Shown here: positions 44,242 to 52,541 of the stretch, piece by piece | Layout of the letters: the number at the start of each line of letters is the position of its first letter | How positions within the stretch are numbered: position 1 is the stretch's first letter | Assembly (NCBI RefSeq): GCF_006715045.1 | Contig: NZ_VFML01000001.1 | Coordinates: forward strand, 5,366,001-5,430,000 | Direction: 5' to 3' | Origin: Amycolatopsis cihanbeyliensis | Lineage (GTDB): Bacteria > Actinomycetota > Actinomycetes > Mycobacteriales > Pseudonocardiaceae | DNA length: 64,000 nucleotides | The notes under the pieces: generated by a model | The model's database searches: none | Told to the model about the DNA's origin: nothing | Seen by the model: only the letters and a program-made list of their open reading frames with translations | Translations under genes and position numbers: made by a program

Positions 44242-45332
44242 CCCAGGAGACCGAGGAGCTGATGCGGACCGGGCTGGACGTCCCGAACCAGCTCGGCGAC
44301 AAGATGCGGACCGACAGCGCGGCCATCGACGGCGCGGTGAACGGCCAGGTCGCGCTGCGCACCTCGATCGACGGGGTACGCACGAACGTGCAGACCCAGC
44401 GGAACAACCTGGCCGCGCAGTCGTCAGGGAACACGACCGACAACGCGGTCAACGCCTCGGTGGACCTCGAGCAGGAGGTCCAGCAAGTCCTCGACGAGAG
44501 CGCCGAGATCGAGCAGGCGGTGGCCGAGGCGGCCGAGACGCTGAAGGTCGGGCAGATCGAGAACGACCGCATTCGCGACGAGATCATCAAGGACATCGCC
44601 AAGACGCTGAAGACGGTCGCCGCGCTGCGGGCGCAGCCGGACGGCAAGGGGAACGCGGCCGCGCAAAAGCTGCTCACCGACCTGCTCGCCCGGGTGCAGG
44701 AGGCCACCGGGCGGTCGGCGGACAACGCGCAGGCGACCATCGCCTCGTTGAGCACCCTCGCCGGCGACCTCGGCGGCGGGCAGCCGACCGCACCCAGCGG
44801 CTCGGGCGGCGGTGGCTCCTCGGCGCCCGTGGCCTTCAACGCCGGTGGCCACGGTGGCGGTGGTGGTGGAGGCGGGGGCGGCGGTTCGGTGTCCAAGCCG
44901 CGCCTGCCGGTCGCGATCCCGCCACAGCCGGGTACCGGGGTCGACGTCAACCTGCCCGACGGCAGCACCGTCAAGGCACCGAACGAGACGGCCGCGAAGG
45001 CCGTGCGCGCGGCGATCTCGAACCTGGGCGTGCCGTACGTCTGGGGCGGGACCAGCCCCGGTGCCGGGCTGGACTGCAGCGGGCTGACCATGACCTCCTA
45101 CGAGGAAGCCGGGTTGGAGATCCCGCGCAAGTCCAACCAGCAGACGGTGGGCGCCGAGGTCCCGTCGATGGACCAGTTGCTGCCCGGTGACCTGGTGGTG
45201 TGGTCCGGGCACGTGGCGATGGTGGTCGGCAACGGGCAGATGATCGAGGCGGGCGACCCGGTGCAGATCGGTCCGATCCGCACCGAGAACGCGGGCCAGC
45301 AGTTCATCGGTTTCTATCGCCCTACCGGGTAG
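44238..45332 (+). CDS. NlpC/P60 cell-wall peptidase with helical N-terminus
   Basis: The 364-aa protein has a coiled, helical N-terminal half (about 1-175, including VDLEQEVQQVLDESAEIEQAVAEAAETL), a Gly-rich linker, and a C-terminal NlpC/P60 domain with catalytic Cys280 in LDCSGLTMTSY and His325 in GHVAMVVG. It should cut peptidoglycan stem peptides. There is no signal peptide; the helical half and the overlapping EspC-like gene suggest export by type VII secretion. The linker of glycines near residues 190-215 is low-complexity. Confidence 0.85.
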   Translation: MTQETEELMRTGLDVPNQLGDKMRTDSAAIDGAVNGQVALRTSIDGVRTNVQTQRNNLAAQSSGNTTDNAVNASVDLEQEVQQVLDESAEIEQAVAEAAETLKVGQIENDRIRDEIIKDIAKTLKTVAALRAQPDGKGNAAAQKLLTDLLARVQEATGRSADNAQATIASLSTLAGDLGGGQPTAPSGSGGGGSSAPVAFNAGGHGGGGGGGGGGGSVSKPRLPVAIPPQPGTGVDVNLPDGSTVKAPNETAAKAVRAAISNLGVPYVWGGTSPGAGLDCSGLTMTSYEEAGLEIPRKSNQQTVGAEVPSMDQLLPGDLVVWSGHVAMVVGNGQMIEAGDPVQIGPIRTENAGQQFIGFYRPTG

Positions 45333-45401
45333 CGGCGTAGGCCGGCCGACGTGGGCTAATGTGCGCAGCGGTAGGAATGAACGGCCGGGGAGGCTGCCGG
45401 G

Positions 45402-45791
45402 GTGGCGGAAATCGATGTCGAGCGGGAAGCGGCGCGGGTGTCGGAGCAGGTCGAGGCCACCGCGGAGCGCGCGCGGGAGCAGTTCGCCCGGGCCGGCAGC
45501 GTGTCCGGCCAGGCCGAGACACCCGACGGGGCCATCCGGGTCGAGGTGAACCCCGGCGGGCTGCTGACCGGGCTGACCCTGACTCAGGTCGCACTGCGCG
45601 GCGGGAGCGACGCGCTGGCGCGGCAGATCATGGAGTTGACGCAGCGGGCGACCCGACGCGCGGGGGACCGGATGTACCACACCCTCGCGCCCGTCCTCGG
45701 ACCGGAAGGGGAGCAGCAGCTGAAGTCCCTCGGCTACGAGCCGCTGCCGGAGGATGAGGACGCACCGTCGATCGACTTTGACGGAAGGTGA
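45402..45791 (+). CDS. YbaB/EbfC-family DNA-binding protein
   Basis: The 129-aa protein has a long N-terminal helix (EREAARVSEQVEATAERAREQF) and the YbaB-type strand pair (GAIRVEVNPGGLLTGLTLTQVALRGG). Such paralogues commonly accompany ESX-secreted protein genes in actinomycetes, with unknown purpose; classical YbaB binds DNA. GTG 45402 follows GGGAGG. A second family member lies 6 bases downstream. Confidence 0.75.
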   Translation: MAEIDVEREAARVSEQVEATAERAREQFARAGSVSGQAETPDGAIRVEVNPGGLLTGLTLTQVALRGGSDALARQIMELTQRATRRAGDRMYHTLAPVLGPEGEQQLKSLGYEPLPEDEDAPSIDFDGR

Positions 45792-45797
45792 TCGACG

Positions 45798-46319
45798 ATG
45801 GTCGAGCAGGCGCCCATGGGTCGGACCACCTATGAGATCGTCGCGGACGCCAAGGCACGCCAGGACGCTTTCACGCAGGTGGAAAGCCTGATGGCGCAGG
45901 CAACCGGGACCGGTCACGATGTCGACGGCACCATCGAGGTCACTGTGGACGCCCGCGGCAAACTCCTCGGCCTGTGGCTCGCGCCAGGCGCCGTCAACTG
46001 GGGCCCGGACCGCCTCGGCTCGCTGATCGTCGAGGTCACCCAGGTCGCGATGCGCGAGGCCACCCAGAACAGCTACAACAAGGTCGCCCTGCTGCTCGGC
46101 GAGGACATGACGTACCTCATCGAGCAGCTGTCCGGCATGCCGGCCCCGGCCCGCGCCGAGCACGACGATCGAGGTATGACCGTCGAGGAGTTCCAGCGCC
46201 GCCGCGACGAGCGGCTGCGTACGACCCAGCGTCGTACCCCCAGCGCACCACAGCCTGACCAGGCGGAAGATGATGACGTCTTCTCCTTCGACCCCGCGTC
46301 CCTGCGGTCGGACCGGTAG
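45798..46319 (+). CDS. YbaB/EbfC-family protein with acidic tail
   Basis: The 173-aa protein repeats the YbaB pattern (AFTQVESLMAQATGTGHDVDGTIEVTVDARGKLLGLWL) and continues with a helix and a charged tail (MTVEEFQRRRDERL, then acidic EDDDVFSFDP). It forms a pair with the preceding gene in the EspC-like/NlpC cluster. The function is unknown; a heteromer of the two is plausible. Confidence 0.75.
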   Translation: MVEQAPMGRTTYEIVADAKARQDAFTQVESLMAQATGTGHDVDGTIEVTVDARGKLLGLWLAPGAVNWGPDRLGSLIVEVTQVAMREATQNSYNKVALLLGEDMTYLIEQLSGMPAPARAEHDDRGMTVEEFQRRRDERLRTTQRRTPSAPQPDQAEDDDVFSFDPASLRSDR

Positions 46320-46383
46320 GCGGCCCCCCATGGTGGCGCACACGCGGACGTGAGGTAACGTAGGGAAGTACGAGATGCGGGGT

Positions 46384-47620
46384 TCATCCCGCACCCGGGG
46401 CTATGGCGCAGCTGGTAGCGCACCTCACTGGCAGTGAGGGGGTCAGGGGTTCGAGTCCCCTTAGCTCCACCATAGAGGTACTACTAGAACAAGTGCCTGA
46501 TTGAATGCCTTGGAGTAGGACCGTGACTCCGGAGGGCGAGGGTGGGCCACCTGCTTGGCGGGTGGCTTTTTTGCTGTCTCGGGGCTCCGGTGCGGTGGGG
46601 GCGGGGTGCTGTGTTGGCAGCTGCGCTTGCTGGATGGCGTGGAGTTGCCCGAATGGTTCTTGGAGGTTGTGGTCGGTGACGTCCTCGTCCTCGATGTAGA
46701 TGGTGTGGAAGATCCCCTGATTGAGCAGGCGCCGCTGCTGCTCGTTGCACCGGCGGTACAGCTGTTCGGGGCGTTCGAGCAGTGTCAGGCTCACGTCGAT
46801 CAGGCGGGCGGCATCGGTGAGGTCGGTGGAGGCGGTATCGCGGCGCTGGGCGAGGTGACGCCGCTGGTGTTCGATGTGGCGGAGTTTGGCTTTGACCTTG
46901 GTTTGCGGCAGGGTGCCGTCGGCGGCGAGGTCGATCACGTTCTCCTCCTGGGTGTCGAGTTCGTGGAGTTGGCTGGAGAGCTGTTGGTGCAGCAGTCGCG
47001 CGGCTTTCTCCTGTTCGTTGACGACGGTGTCGATCTGGGCGCGGATGTCGGCGATGAAGGCTTGGCTGAAGCGGATCGTGGCGTAGTGCCGTTCGACGGC
47101 GTCCTCGACGAGTTCGGCGTTGACGTGCGGGGCGTCGCAGGTACCGGTCTGGCGGCCACGGCAGAAGAAGTACAGGTACCCGGCGCCCTTGGAGTTGAGG
47201 GTGCGCTGGATGATCATCCGTTGGGTGGTTCCGGCTACTCGTCGGCAGCGTCCGCAAAACAGCGAGCCCTTGAGGTGGTGGTGATGCACCCGGCGCCGCT
47301 CCTTGGCCGCGGACCGCGAGTTGAGCCGATCCTGGACCCGATCGAAGAGGTCGTCGTCGATCAACGGTTCGTGCCGGCCTGGGATCTCTTCGCCCTTGTG
47401 GGTCACATAGCCGAGGTAGTAGCGGTCGCGCAGCATCTGGGAGAGCTTGTTGATCGAGACCTTCTTCGCCGGGTGTTTCGCCGTGGGGCGGGTGCGTAGG
47501 CCGCGGTCGTAGAGTTCATCGGCCAGCTCGTCGAGTGTGTAGTCGCCGGTGTCATACAGCTCGAAGGCGAGTTGGACGAAGGGTGCCCGTTCGTCGTCGA
47601 GGACGATGGTGCGGATCACC
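46384..47620 (-). pseudogene. C-terminal remnant of a large serine integrase
   Basis: The leftward frame encodes the recombinase domain (FVQLAFELYDTGDYTLDELADELYDRGL, RDRYYLGYVTHKGEEIPGRHEPLI), a zinc ribbon (LFCGRC...FFCRGRQTGTC) and the long coiled coil of large serine recombinases. The catalytic resolvase domain is missing: the frame is cut at 47620 by an IS481-type element, and the other side of that element is an unrelated reductase gene. The frame ends by reading antisense through tRNA-Ala, giving the tail ELRGLEPLTPS. An integrated element beside the tRNA seems to have been lost. Confidence 0.8.
46397..46472 (+). tRNA. tRNA-Ala (anticodon GGC)
   Basis: The cloverleaf is complete: acceptor GGGGCTA/TAGCTCC, anticodon stem CCTCA/TGAGG with loop CTGGCAG (GGC), T-arm GGGG-TTCGAGT-CCCC, discriminator A and encoded CCA at 46470-46472. 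The antisense strand is read through by the integrase remnant. Confidence 0.97.
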
Positions 47621-48613
47621 TGTATGAGGCCATGACGTTGGTGACGCTGGTGTGGAGCCGAGGCTGGTGGCTGGTTTCCGGCGGCGGTGTGTGGTCGATG
47701 GTAGTTGTAGTGCAGGTTCCAGACGTTGAGGGCTGTGGTGCGTTGCTGTTCGCTGGTCCAGGTCCGGGCGTAGAGGAATTCCTCGCCGAGGACGCGGTTG
47801 TAGCGCTCGCCTGTGCCGTTGTGGCGGGGCGTGTATGGGGTGATTCGTTGGTGGCGTGCTCCGTGTAGGACGGTGGCGAAGTCGTGTGCGCGGTAGCAGG
47901 CGCCGTTGTCGGTGACGGTGCGGTGGATGTGCCGGATGCCGTGGTGGGCGAAGAACGCTCTGGCTCGGTGGGTGAAGCCGATCGGGGTGATCGCCTTCTC
48001 GTCGGGCAGGGCTTCGGTGTAGGCCAGCCGGGAGAACCCGTCGACCGCGGAGTGCAGGTAGGTGTAGCCGGTGCGGGCTCCGGCATCCTTGGCTCGTTCG
48101 ACCTGTTTAGCTTGCTCGCTGCCCCTGCCGTGGGCGCGCCACCCACCGCCGTCGGGGATGGCGCCGACCTTCTTGACGTCGAGATGGACCATGTGGCCGG
48201 GCCAGCGGGCGGTGATGCGTCGAGGCACGCGGTTGCTCGCGCCAGTCGGGTCCAGGAACCGGCGGCGGTTGAGGCCCAGCTGAGCCAGGTGACGGCCGAC
48301 TGTGCGCACCGAGATGGCCATCCTCGCCGGCCAGCTCCTGGGCGATGCGGCGCGCCGACCACTTTCGGTCCCGGCGCAGCCGCTCGATCCGGACCACAAC
48401 CTCGGCAGGCGTGGCGGTGGGCTGCCGGTTCGGGACGCTCGGGCGGTCCACCAGGCCCGCGTCCCCGTACTTGCGGTGGCGGTTGACCCACCGGGAGGCA
48501 CACTGCCGCGAGATCCCCATCTCCGCCGCGACGTGGGCGATCGGTCGGGTCTTGCAGCGCTCGACAAGGCGGTGACGGCCTTCGACAGTCAGCGGGGCGT
48601 TACTGTGAGACAT
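47616..48613 (-). pseudogene. IS481-family transposase with two frameshifts
   Basis: Translation from ATG 48613 gives the helix-turn-helix region (LTVEGRHRLVERC, GISRQCASRWVNRHRKYG, DRPSVPNRQP). Near 48320 the reading frame shifts before ISVRTVGRHLAQLGLNRRRF. The catalytic core follows with DDE residues in MVHLDVKK, TVTDNGACYR and NGTGERYNRVLGEEF. Near 47655 a second shift is needed to reach the normal end LHTSVTNVMASYR with a stop at 47616. Without that shift the frame runs on into the integrase remnant. The element is therefore probably inactive. Confidence 0.75.
47621..47646 (+). repeat. Left terminal inverted repeat of the IS
   Basis: The sequence begins TGTATGAGG and ends TGACGTTGGTGACG; it matches the right end at 20 of 26 positions. 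Confidence 0.7.
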
Positions 48614-48701
48614 GGACGGGTCTTTCTGCTCGGCGGACGAGTTGGTCGTACTTCTCATCCTGCCGCCGAAAGACCCGTCCCCTGCCTCAGGCCCTATCGG
48701 C

Positions 48702-48727
48702 CGTCACCAACGTCACGACCCACAACA
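48702..48727 (-). repeat. Right terminal inverted repeat of the IS
   Basis: Read on the minus strand it begins TGTTGTGGG and ends TGACGTTGGTGACG. It stops one base before the stop codon of the neighbouring reductase gene. Confidence 0.7.
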
Positions 48728-48728
48728 C

Positions 48729-49808
48729 CTAGCCCTCGAGTGTGGGGTAGTCGGTGTAGCCGCGGTGGTCGCCGCCGTAGAAGGTGGCCTTGTCCGGGGT
48801 GTTGAACGGCCCGCCGTCGGCGAGGCGACGGGGCAGGTCGGGGTTGGCGAGGAACAGAGCGCCGAAGGCGATCAGGTCGGCGGTGCCGTCGTCGACCAGG
48901 CCGAGGGAGTCGGCGCCGGTCGGTTCCGGGTAGGTGAACGGGTTGAGCACGAACACGCCCGGCCAGTCCTTGCGCAGCCGCGTGGTCAGGTCGCGGTCGG
49001 GGCCCTCCAGCAGGTGCAGGTAGGCCAGGTCCAGTGGTGCGAGTTCGGCGACGAGGGTCGTGTAGGTCTGTTCGACATCGGCGGGATCGGTCTCGGCGAT
49101 GTCGTTGAGCGGGTTGCCGGGGGAGATACGGAAACCGGTGCGATGACCGCCGATCGCCTCGGCGACCGCCGCTGCCACCTCGACGCCGAGGCGGATCCGG
49201 CCTGGCACCGAGCCGCCCCAGCCGTCGGTGCGCTGGTTGGCGTTGGGGGCGAGGAACTGGTGGATGAGGTAGCCGTTGGCGCCGTGGAGCTCGACCCCGT
49301 CGAAGCCGGCGACGATCGCGTTGCGTGCCGCGTCGGCGAAGTCGGTGATAGTCCGGGCGATCTCGGCCTCGGTAAGCTCCTTCGGCGTGACGAAGTCCTT
49401 CATGCCGTCGTGCGTGAACACCTGGCCCTGCGCGGTGACCGGGGACGGGCCGACGGGGACGAGTCCGTCGGGCAGCAGGCTGGGGTGGCCGACGCGGCCG
49501 GTGTGCATGAGTTGCGCGAAGATCGTGCCGCCCTCGGCGTGCACGGCGTCGGTGACCTTGCGCCAGGCGGCGATCTGTTCGTCGGAATGCAGCCCAGGCG
49601 TGTCCGGGTAGCCCTGGCCGACCACCGAGGGCTGGGTGCCTTCGGTGACGATCAGCCCGGCCGAGGCGCGCTGGGCGTAGTAGGTGGCGTTGAGCTCGGT
49701 GGGACTCGCGCCGGGCCCGTAGGCGCGGCTGCGGGTCATCGGGGCCATCGCGATGCGGTTCGGCAGGCGCGTGCCACCCAGGTCGATCGGGTCGAATGCG
49801 GTGGTCAT
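48729..49808 (-). CDS. Old yellow enzyme family alkene reductase (NemA-like)
   Basis: This FMN-dependent ene-reductase (359 aa) has the N-terminal PIDLGGTRLPNRIAMAPMTRSRA, the active-site GFDGVELHGANGYLIHQFL, and ISPGN in the phosphate-binding half. Such enzymes reduce activated double bonds, quinones or nitro compounds with NADPH. It lies downstream of a quinone reductase gene under a promoter facing a MarR regulator, so it probably belongs to an electrophile-stress response. Its stop touches the IS right end, but the coding sequence is complete. Confidence 0.92.
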   Translation of the reverse strand: MTTAFDPIDLGGTRLPNRIAMAPMTRSRAYGPGASPTELNATYYAQRASAGLIVTEGTQPSVVGQGYPDTPGLHSDEQIAAWRKVTDAVHAEGGTIFAQLMHTGRVGHPSLLPDGLVPVGPSPVTAQGQVFTHDGMKDFVTPKELTEAEIARTITDFADAARNAIVAGFDGVELHGANGYLIHQFLAPNANQRTDGWGGSVPGRIRLGVEVAAAVAEAIGGHRTGFRISPGNPLNDIAETDPADVEQTYTTLVAELAPLDLAYLHLLEGPDRDLTTRLRKDWPGVFVLNPFTYPEPTGADSLGLVDDGTADLIAFGALFLANPDLPRRLADGGPFNTPDKATFYGGDHRGYTDYPTLEG

Positions 49809-49831
49809 CGTGGACGTTCCTTTTGTGGTGA

Positions 49832-50770
49832 TCAGGCGGGGGTCAAGACGGTCTTGCCGGCGAGTCGTCCGGTGGCTGCCTCGTCGTGGACGGCGGGCAG
49901 GTCGGCGAGCGGGCGGCGGGCGGCGACGTCGATGCGCAGCTTGCCGGCATCGACGCGGGTGACGAGCTCGGCGAGCTGGTCGGCCTTGCTGAGCACGAAC
50001 ACACCGGCCGTGCGGATGCCGCGGCCCGGGTTCTCGGGCGGCGGGGTGGTGGTCGAGACCAGCGCGCCACCGTCGGCGACGAGGTCGGCGAGTGCTGCGG
50101 TCTCCTCCTGCGTGGTGGTGACGAGATTGACCACGACGTCGAACGGGCTGCCTTCGACGGTCAGTGGGCCGATTGTGTGGTCGAGGTGGCCCACGACGCG
50201 GTCGGCGCCATGCCGGTGGAGCCGGTCCGTGTGGCGCCGGCTCGCGATCCCGGTGACCTTCGCTCCAGCCTGGTGGGCGAGCTGCACGGCGTATCCGCCG
50301 ACCGCGCCACCGGCTCCGTTGATCAGGACGTTCTGTCCCGCCTGGAGGCCGGCGAGGTCGAACAGTGCCTGCCAGGCGGTCAGTCCGCCCACCGGCAACG
50401 CGGCGGCGTCGGCCAGCTCGACCGTCTGCGGCGCGGTGACGAGGGCCGCCGCGGGCGCGAGGGCGTAGTCGGCGGCGGCACCGTCGGCGTTCATCGGCAG
50501 GAACGCCACCACGGCGTCGCCGATCTGCCAGCCGTCGACCCCGGCGCCGAGCTCGGCGACCGTTCCCGCGACGTCGATGCCCGGGGTGTGCGGGAACTCC
50601 ACCGGGAATACCTCGTGCAGAGCGCCGACCCGGATGCCGACGTCGACGGGGTTGAACGACGTTCCCGCGACCTCGATCAGCACCTCGCCCGCACCGGGCT
50701 TCGGCCGCTCGACCTCCTCGTACCTGAGCACGTCACTGCCGCCATAGTCGTGGTAACGAACTGCTCGCAT
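49832..50770 (-). CDS. NADP-dependent quinone oxidoreductase (MDR family)
   Basis: This zinc-free medium-chain reductase (312 aa) contains MRAVRYHDYGGSDVLRYEEV, TSFNPVDVGIRVG and the nucleotide-binding ALFDLAGLQAGQNVLINGAGGAVGGYAVQLA. ATG 50770 has GAGGAGGG six bases upstream. It is the first gene of a leftward pair with the ene-reductase and divergent from marR; the spacer carries three TTCGANNTCGAA sites. Detoxification of quinones or aldehydes is likely. Confidence 0.9.
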   Translation of the reverse strand: MRAVRYHDYGGSDVLRYEEVERPKPGAGEVLIEVAGTSFNPVDVGIRVGALHEVFPVEFPHTPGIDVAGTVAELGAGVDGWQIGDAVVAFLPMNADGAAADYALAPAAALVTAPQTVELADAAALPVGGLTAWQALFDLAGLQAGQNVLINGAGGAVGGYAVQLAHQAGAKVTGIASRRHTDRLHRHGADRVVGHLDHTIGPLTVEGSPFDVVVNLVTTTQEETAALADLVADGGALVSTTTPPPENPGRGIRTAGVFVLSKADQLAELVTRVDAGKLRIDVAARRPLADLPAVHDEAATGRLAGKTVLTPA

Positions 50771-50791
50771 GATTCCCTCCTCGGAAAGTGC

Positions 50792-50882
50792 TTCGATGTC
50801 GAAGTGACTCCAGGCTAGCTTGCTTCGAGATCGAAGCAAGCCGATGGCGTCGTGAGGTGCGCCACTATGATTCGATATCGAA
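50792..50882. promoter_or_regulatory. Three MarR-type operators TTCGANNTCGAA
   Basis: Perfect 5-bp-arm palindromes occur at 50792-50803, 50824-50835 and 50871-50882, the middle one extended to TGCTTCGAGATCGAAGCA. They fill the spacer between the divergent quinone reductase and marR genes and should control both. Confidence 0.75.
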
Positions 50883-50899
50883 GCAACTAGAATGGTGGT

Positions 50900-51388
50900 A
50901 TGGCGGAGGAGCTGGAACCCGAGCAGCTGAACACCTACTTCGCGCTCATGGAGTCGGTGAGCCTGCTGCACCATGCCGTCGAGCAGCAGGTGCGTGCGGC
51001 GGGCGAGCTCAGCTACGTCCAGTTTCAGCTACTGGCCCGGCTCGCCGATTCCCCGGATCGGCAGCTGACAATGACCGCGCTCGCCGACGGTGTCGTCTAC
51101 AGCCGCAGTGGTCTGACCCATCAGGCGGGACTGCTGGAGAAGGCCGGCCTGGTCACTCGCACCCCCAGTCCGGACGACCAGCGCGCCACGCTGGTCACGA
51201 TCACCCAGGCCGGCGTCGACAGAGTGCGCGCGATACTGCCCGGCCACATCGCCCTCGTCCGCGACCTGCTGTTCGCACCACTCGCCGCACGAGACCTACG
51301 CACGCTCGGCGACACCATGGCGCGAATACGCGACCACATGCGAGCCCAACCGCCCCGATCGGTCTCGACCCGCCAACGGCGCGGCTGA
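50900..51388 (+). CDS. MarR-family transcriptional regulator
   Basis: This 162-aa winged-helix repressor has SYVQFQLLARLADSPDRQLTMTALADGVVYSRSGLTHQAGLLEKAGLVTRTPSPDDQRA, in which the last part is the wing. The fold is intact over the normal length. It is divergent from the quinone reductase/ene-reductase pair, with three identical-type operators between, so it most likely represses both and itself, released by electrophiles or phenolics. The rest of the C-terminus is basic. Confidence 0.92.
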   Translation: MAEELEPEQLNTYFALMESVSLLHHAVEQQVRAAGELSYVQFQLLARLADSPDRQLTMTALADGVVYSRSGLTHQAGLLEKAGLVTRTPSPDDQRATLVTITQAGVDRVRAILPGHIALVRDLLFAPLAARDLRTLGDTMARIRDHMRAQPPRSVSTRQRRG

Positions 51389-51586
51389 ACCGCACCTGCT
51401 CTGTTCGGCGTCGCGGTATGGCTGCTGGCTGCGAAACCGGGACTACCTCGCCGATGAGCTGGTGTCGATGGTGGAAGCGGGCACGGCCGATCCTAGCTAG
51501 TGGGATTGTGCGCGGTACTACTCGCGCTACAGATTCGATCATTTTTGGGGCAGTGTCGGCCCGCATCGGCCGACCGCAACACAAGT

Positions 51587-52516
51587 TCACGTTCGTCGCG
51601 CGATTCCGAGGGTCCTCCTCTGGCGGTCAGATTTGGCTGGCTGGGTCGCTTCGGTGAGGCGGGTTCGTGCTGCTTTGCGTAGTTCTTCGATCCACAGCAT
51701 CGAGGAGGCGATGGCGGCGGCGGTGATCCAGTCGGTTGCGGTCAGGTCTGTGGTGCCGACCAGGCTTTGTGCCGCGGGGATGTAGACGGCGCAGGCCTGC
51801 AGGATGAGCACTGCGCCGAGCGCGGCCCACAGTCGCCAGTTGCGTAGTAGTAGCGGCTCGAACGCGCTGGCGTGTTCATCGCGGACGTGCGGGTGGTGTC
51901 GGTTCGTTCCAGCAGCCCGGCGACCTTGCCGATCTCGGTGTCCATGCCGGTGGCGGTGATCAGCAGGTCTGCGCGGCCTCGGGTGACGATGCTGGTCATG
52001 TGCGCCATGCAGGTGCGGTCCGGCAATCCGGCAGTGTCCGTGAGTGGCTGGGTGGATTTGGCCACTGGTACCGATTCGCCGGTGAGACCGGATTCGTCGG
52101 TCTCCAGGTTCACCTGCCGCAGCACCCGCCCATCGGCCGGTACCCGGTCACCGGCCTGTACCATCACGACGTCACCGGGCACAACGTCGTCGGCGGGAAT
52201 ATCGGTGACGGTGCCGCCGCGGCGGACGCGCGCGGAGGGGCTGAGCATTTCCCGCAGGGCCGCCACGGCCTGGTCGGCTCGTCGTTCCTGGATGAACCCC
52301 GGCACGCCGTTCAACGCGAGAACCAGGCCGATGACCAGCGCCTCCTTGACGGAGCGTTCGACGACGCCGGCCAGTACGGCCGCGATGACCAGCACCAGGT
52401 TCAACGGGCTGGCGACTTGTGCCAGCAATGCCTGCCACCACGGCCTCCCGCTGTCAAGGCGCAGGCAGCCGCGTGACCGGCGACTGCGCGGTACCGGTCC
52501 CCGGTTCGTCGGTCAT
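51587..52516 (-). pseudogene. Decayed cation-transporting P-type ATPase
   Basis: An ATG at 52516 opens a short N-terminus, but the frame breaks near 52460. The next frame continues GRPWWQALLAQVASPLNLV through the actuator domain (DESGLTGESVPVAKS). At about 51880 it jumps to the last membrane segments (FEPLLLRNWRLWAALGAVLILQ...). The phosphorylation and nucleotide domains (DKTGT region) are gone. The remaining parts show the gene was an intact P2-type pump co-transcribed with the universal stress protein upstream. Confidence 0.8.
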
Positions 52517-52541
52517 GTCCATCCCCAGGTTGTCGGTGCGG

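Larger units (their letters stand above)
47621..48727 (-). mobile_element. Degenerate IS481-family insertion sequence
   Basis: The 1107-bp element is bounded by 26-bp inverted repeats with 20 matches, both starting TGT and sharing TGACGTTGGTGACG. It carries one leftward transposase with DDE motifs. No clear target duplication is seen, and the flanks differ in origin (integrase remnant and reductase), which suggests a deletion next to the element. Confidence 0.8.

Noticed and set aside
46384..48567. A single 727-residue protein combining transposase and integrase parts
   Set aside because: It is a chance in-frame join created by a frameshift at the IS end; neither family has this architecture.
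51405..51510. A short rightward frame after marR (WLRNRDYLADELVSMVEAG)
   Set aside because: It is too short, lacks a start and matches no family I know.
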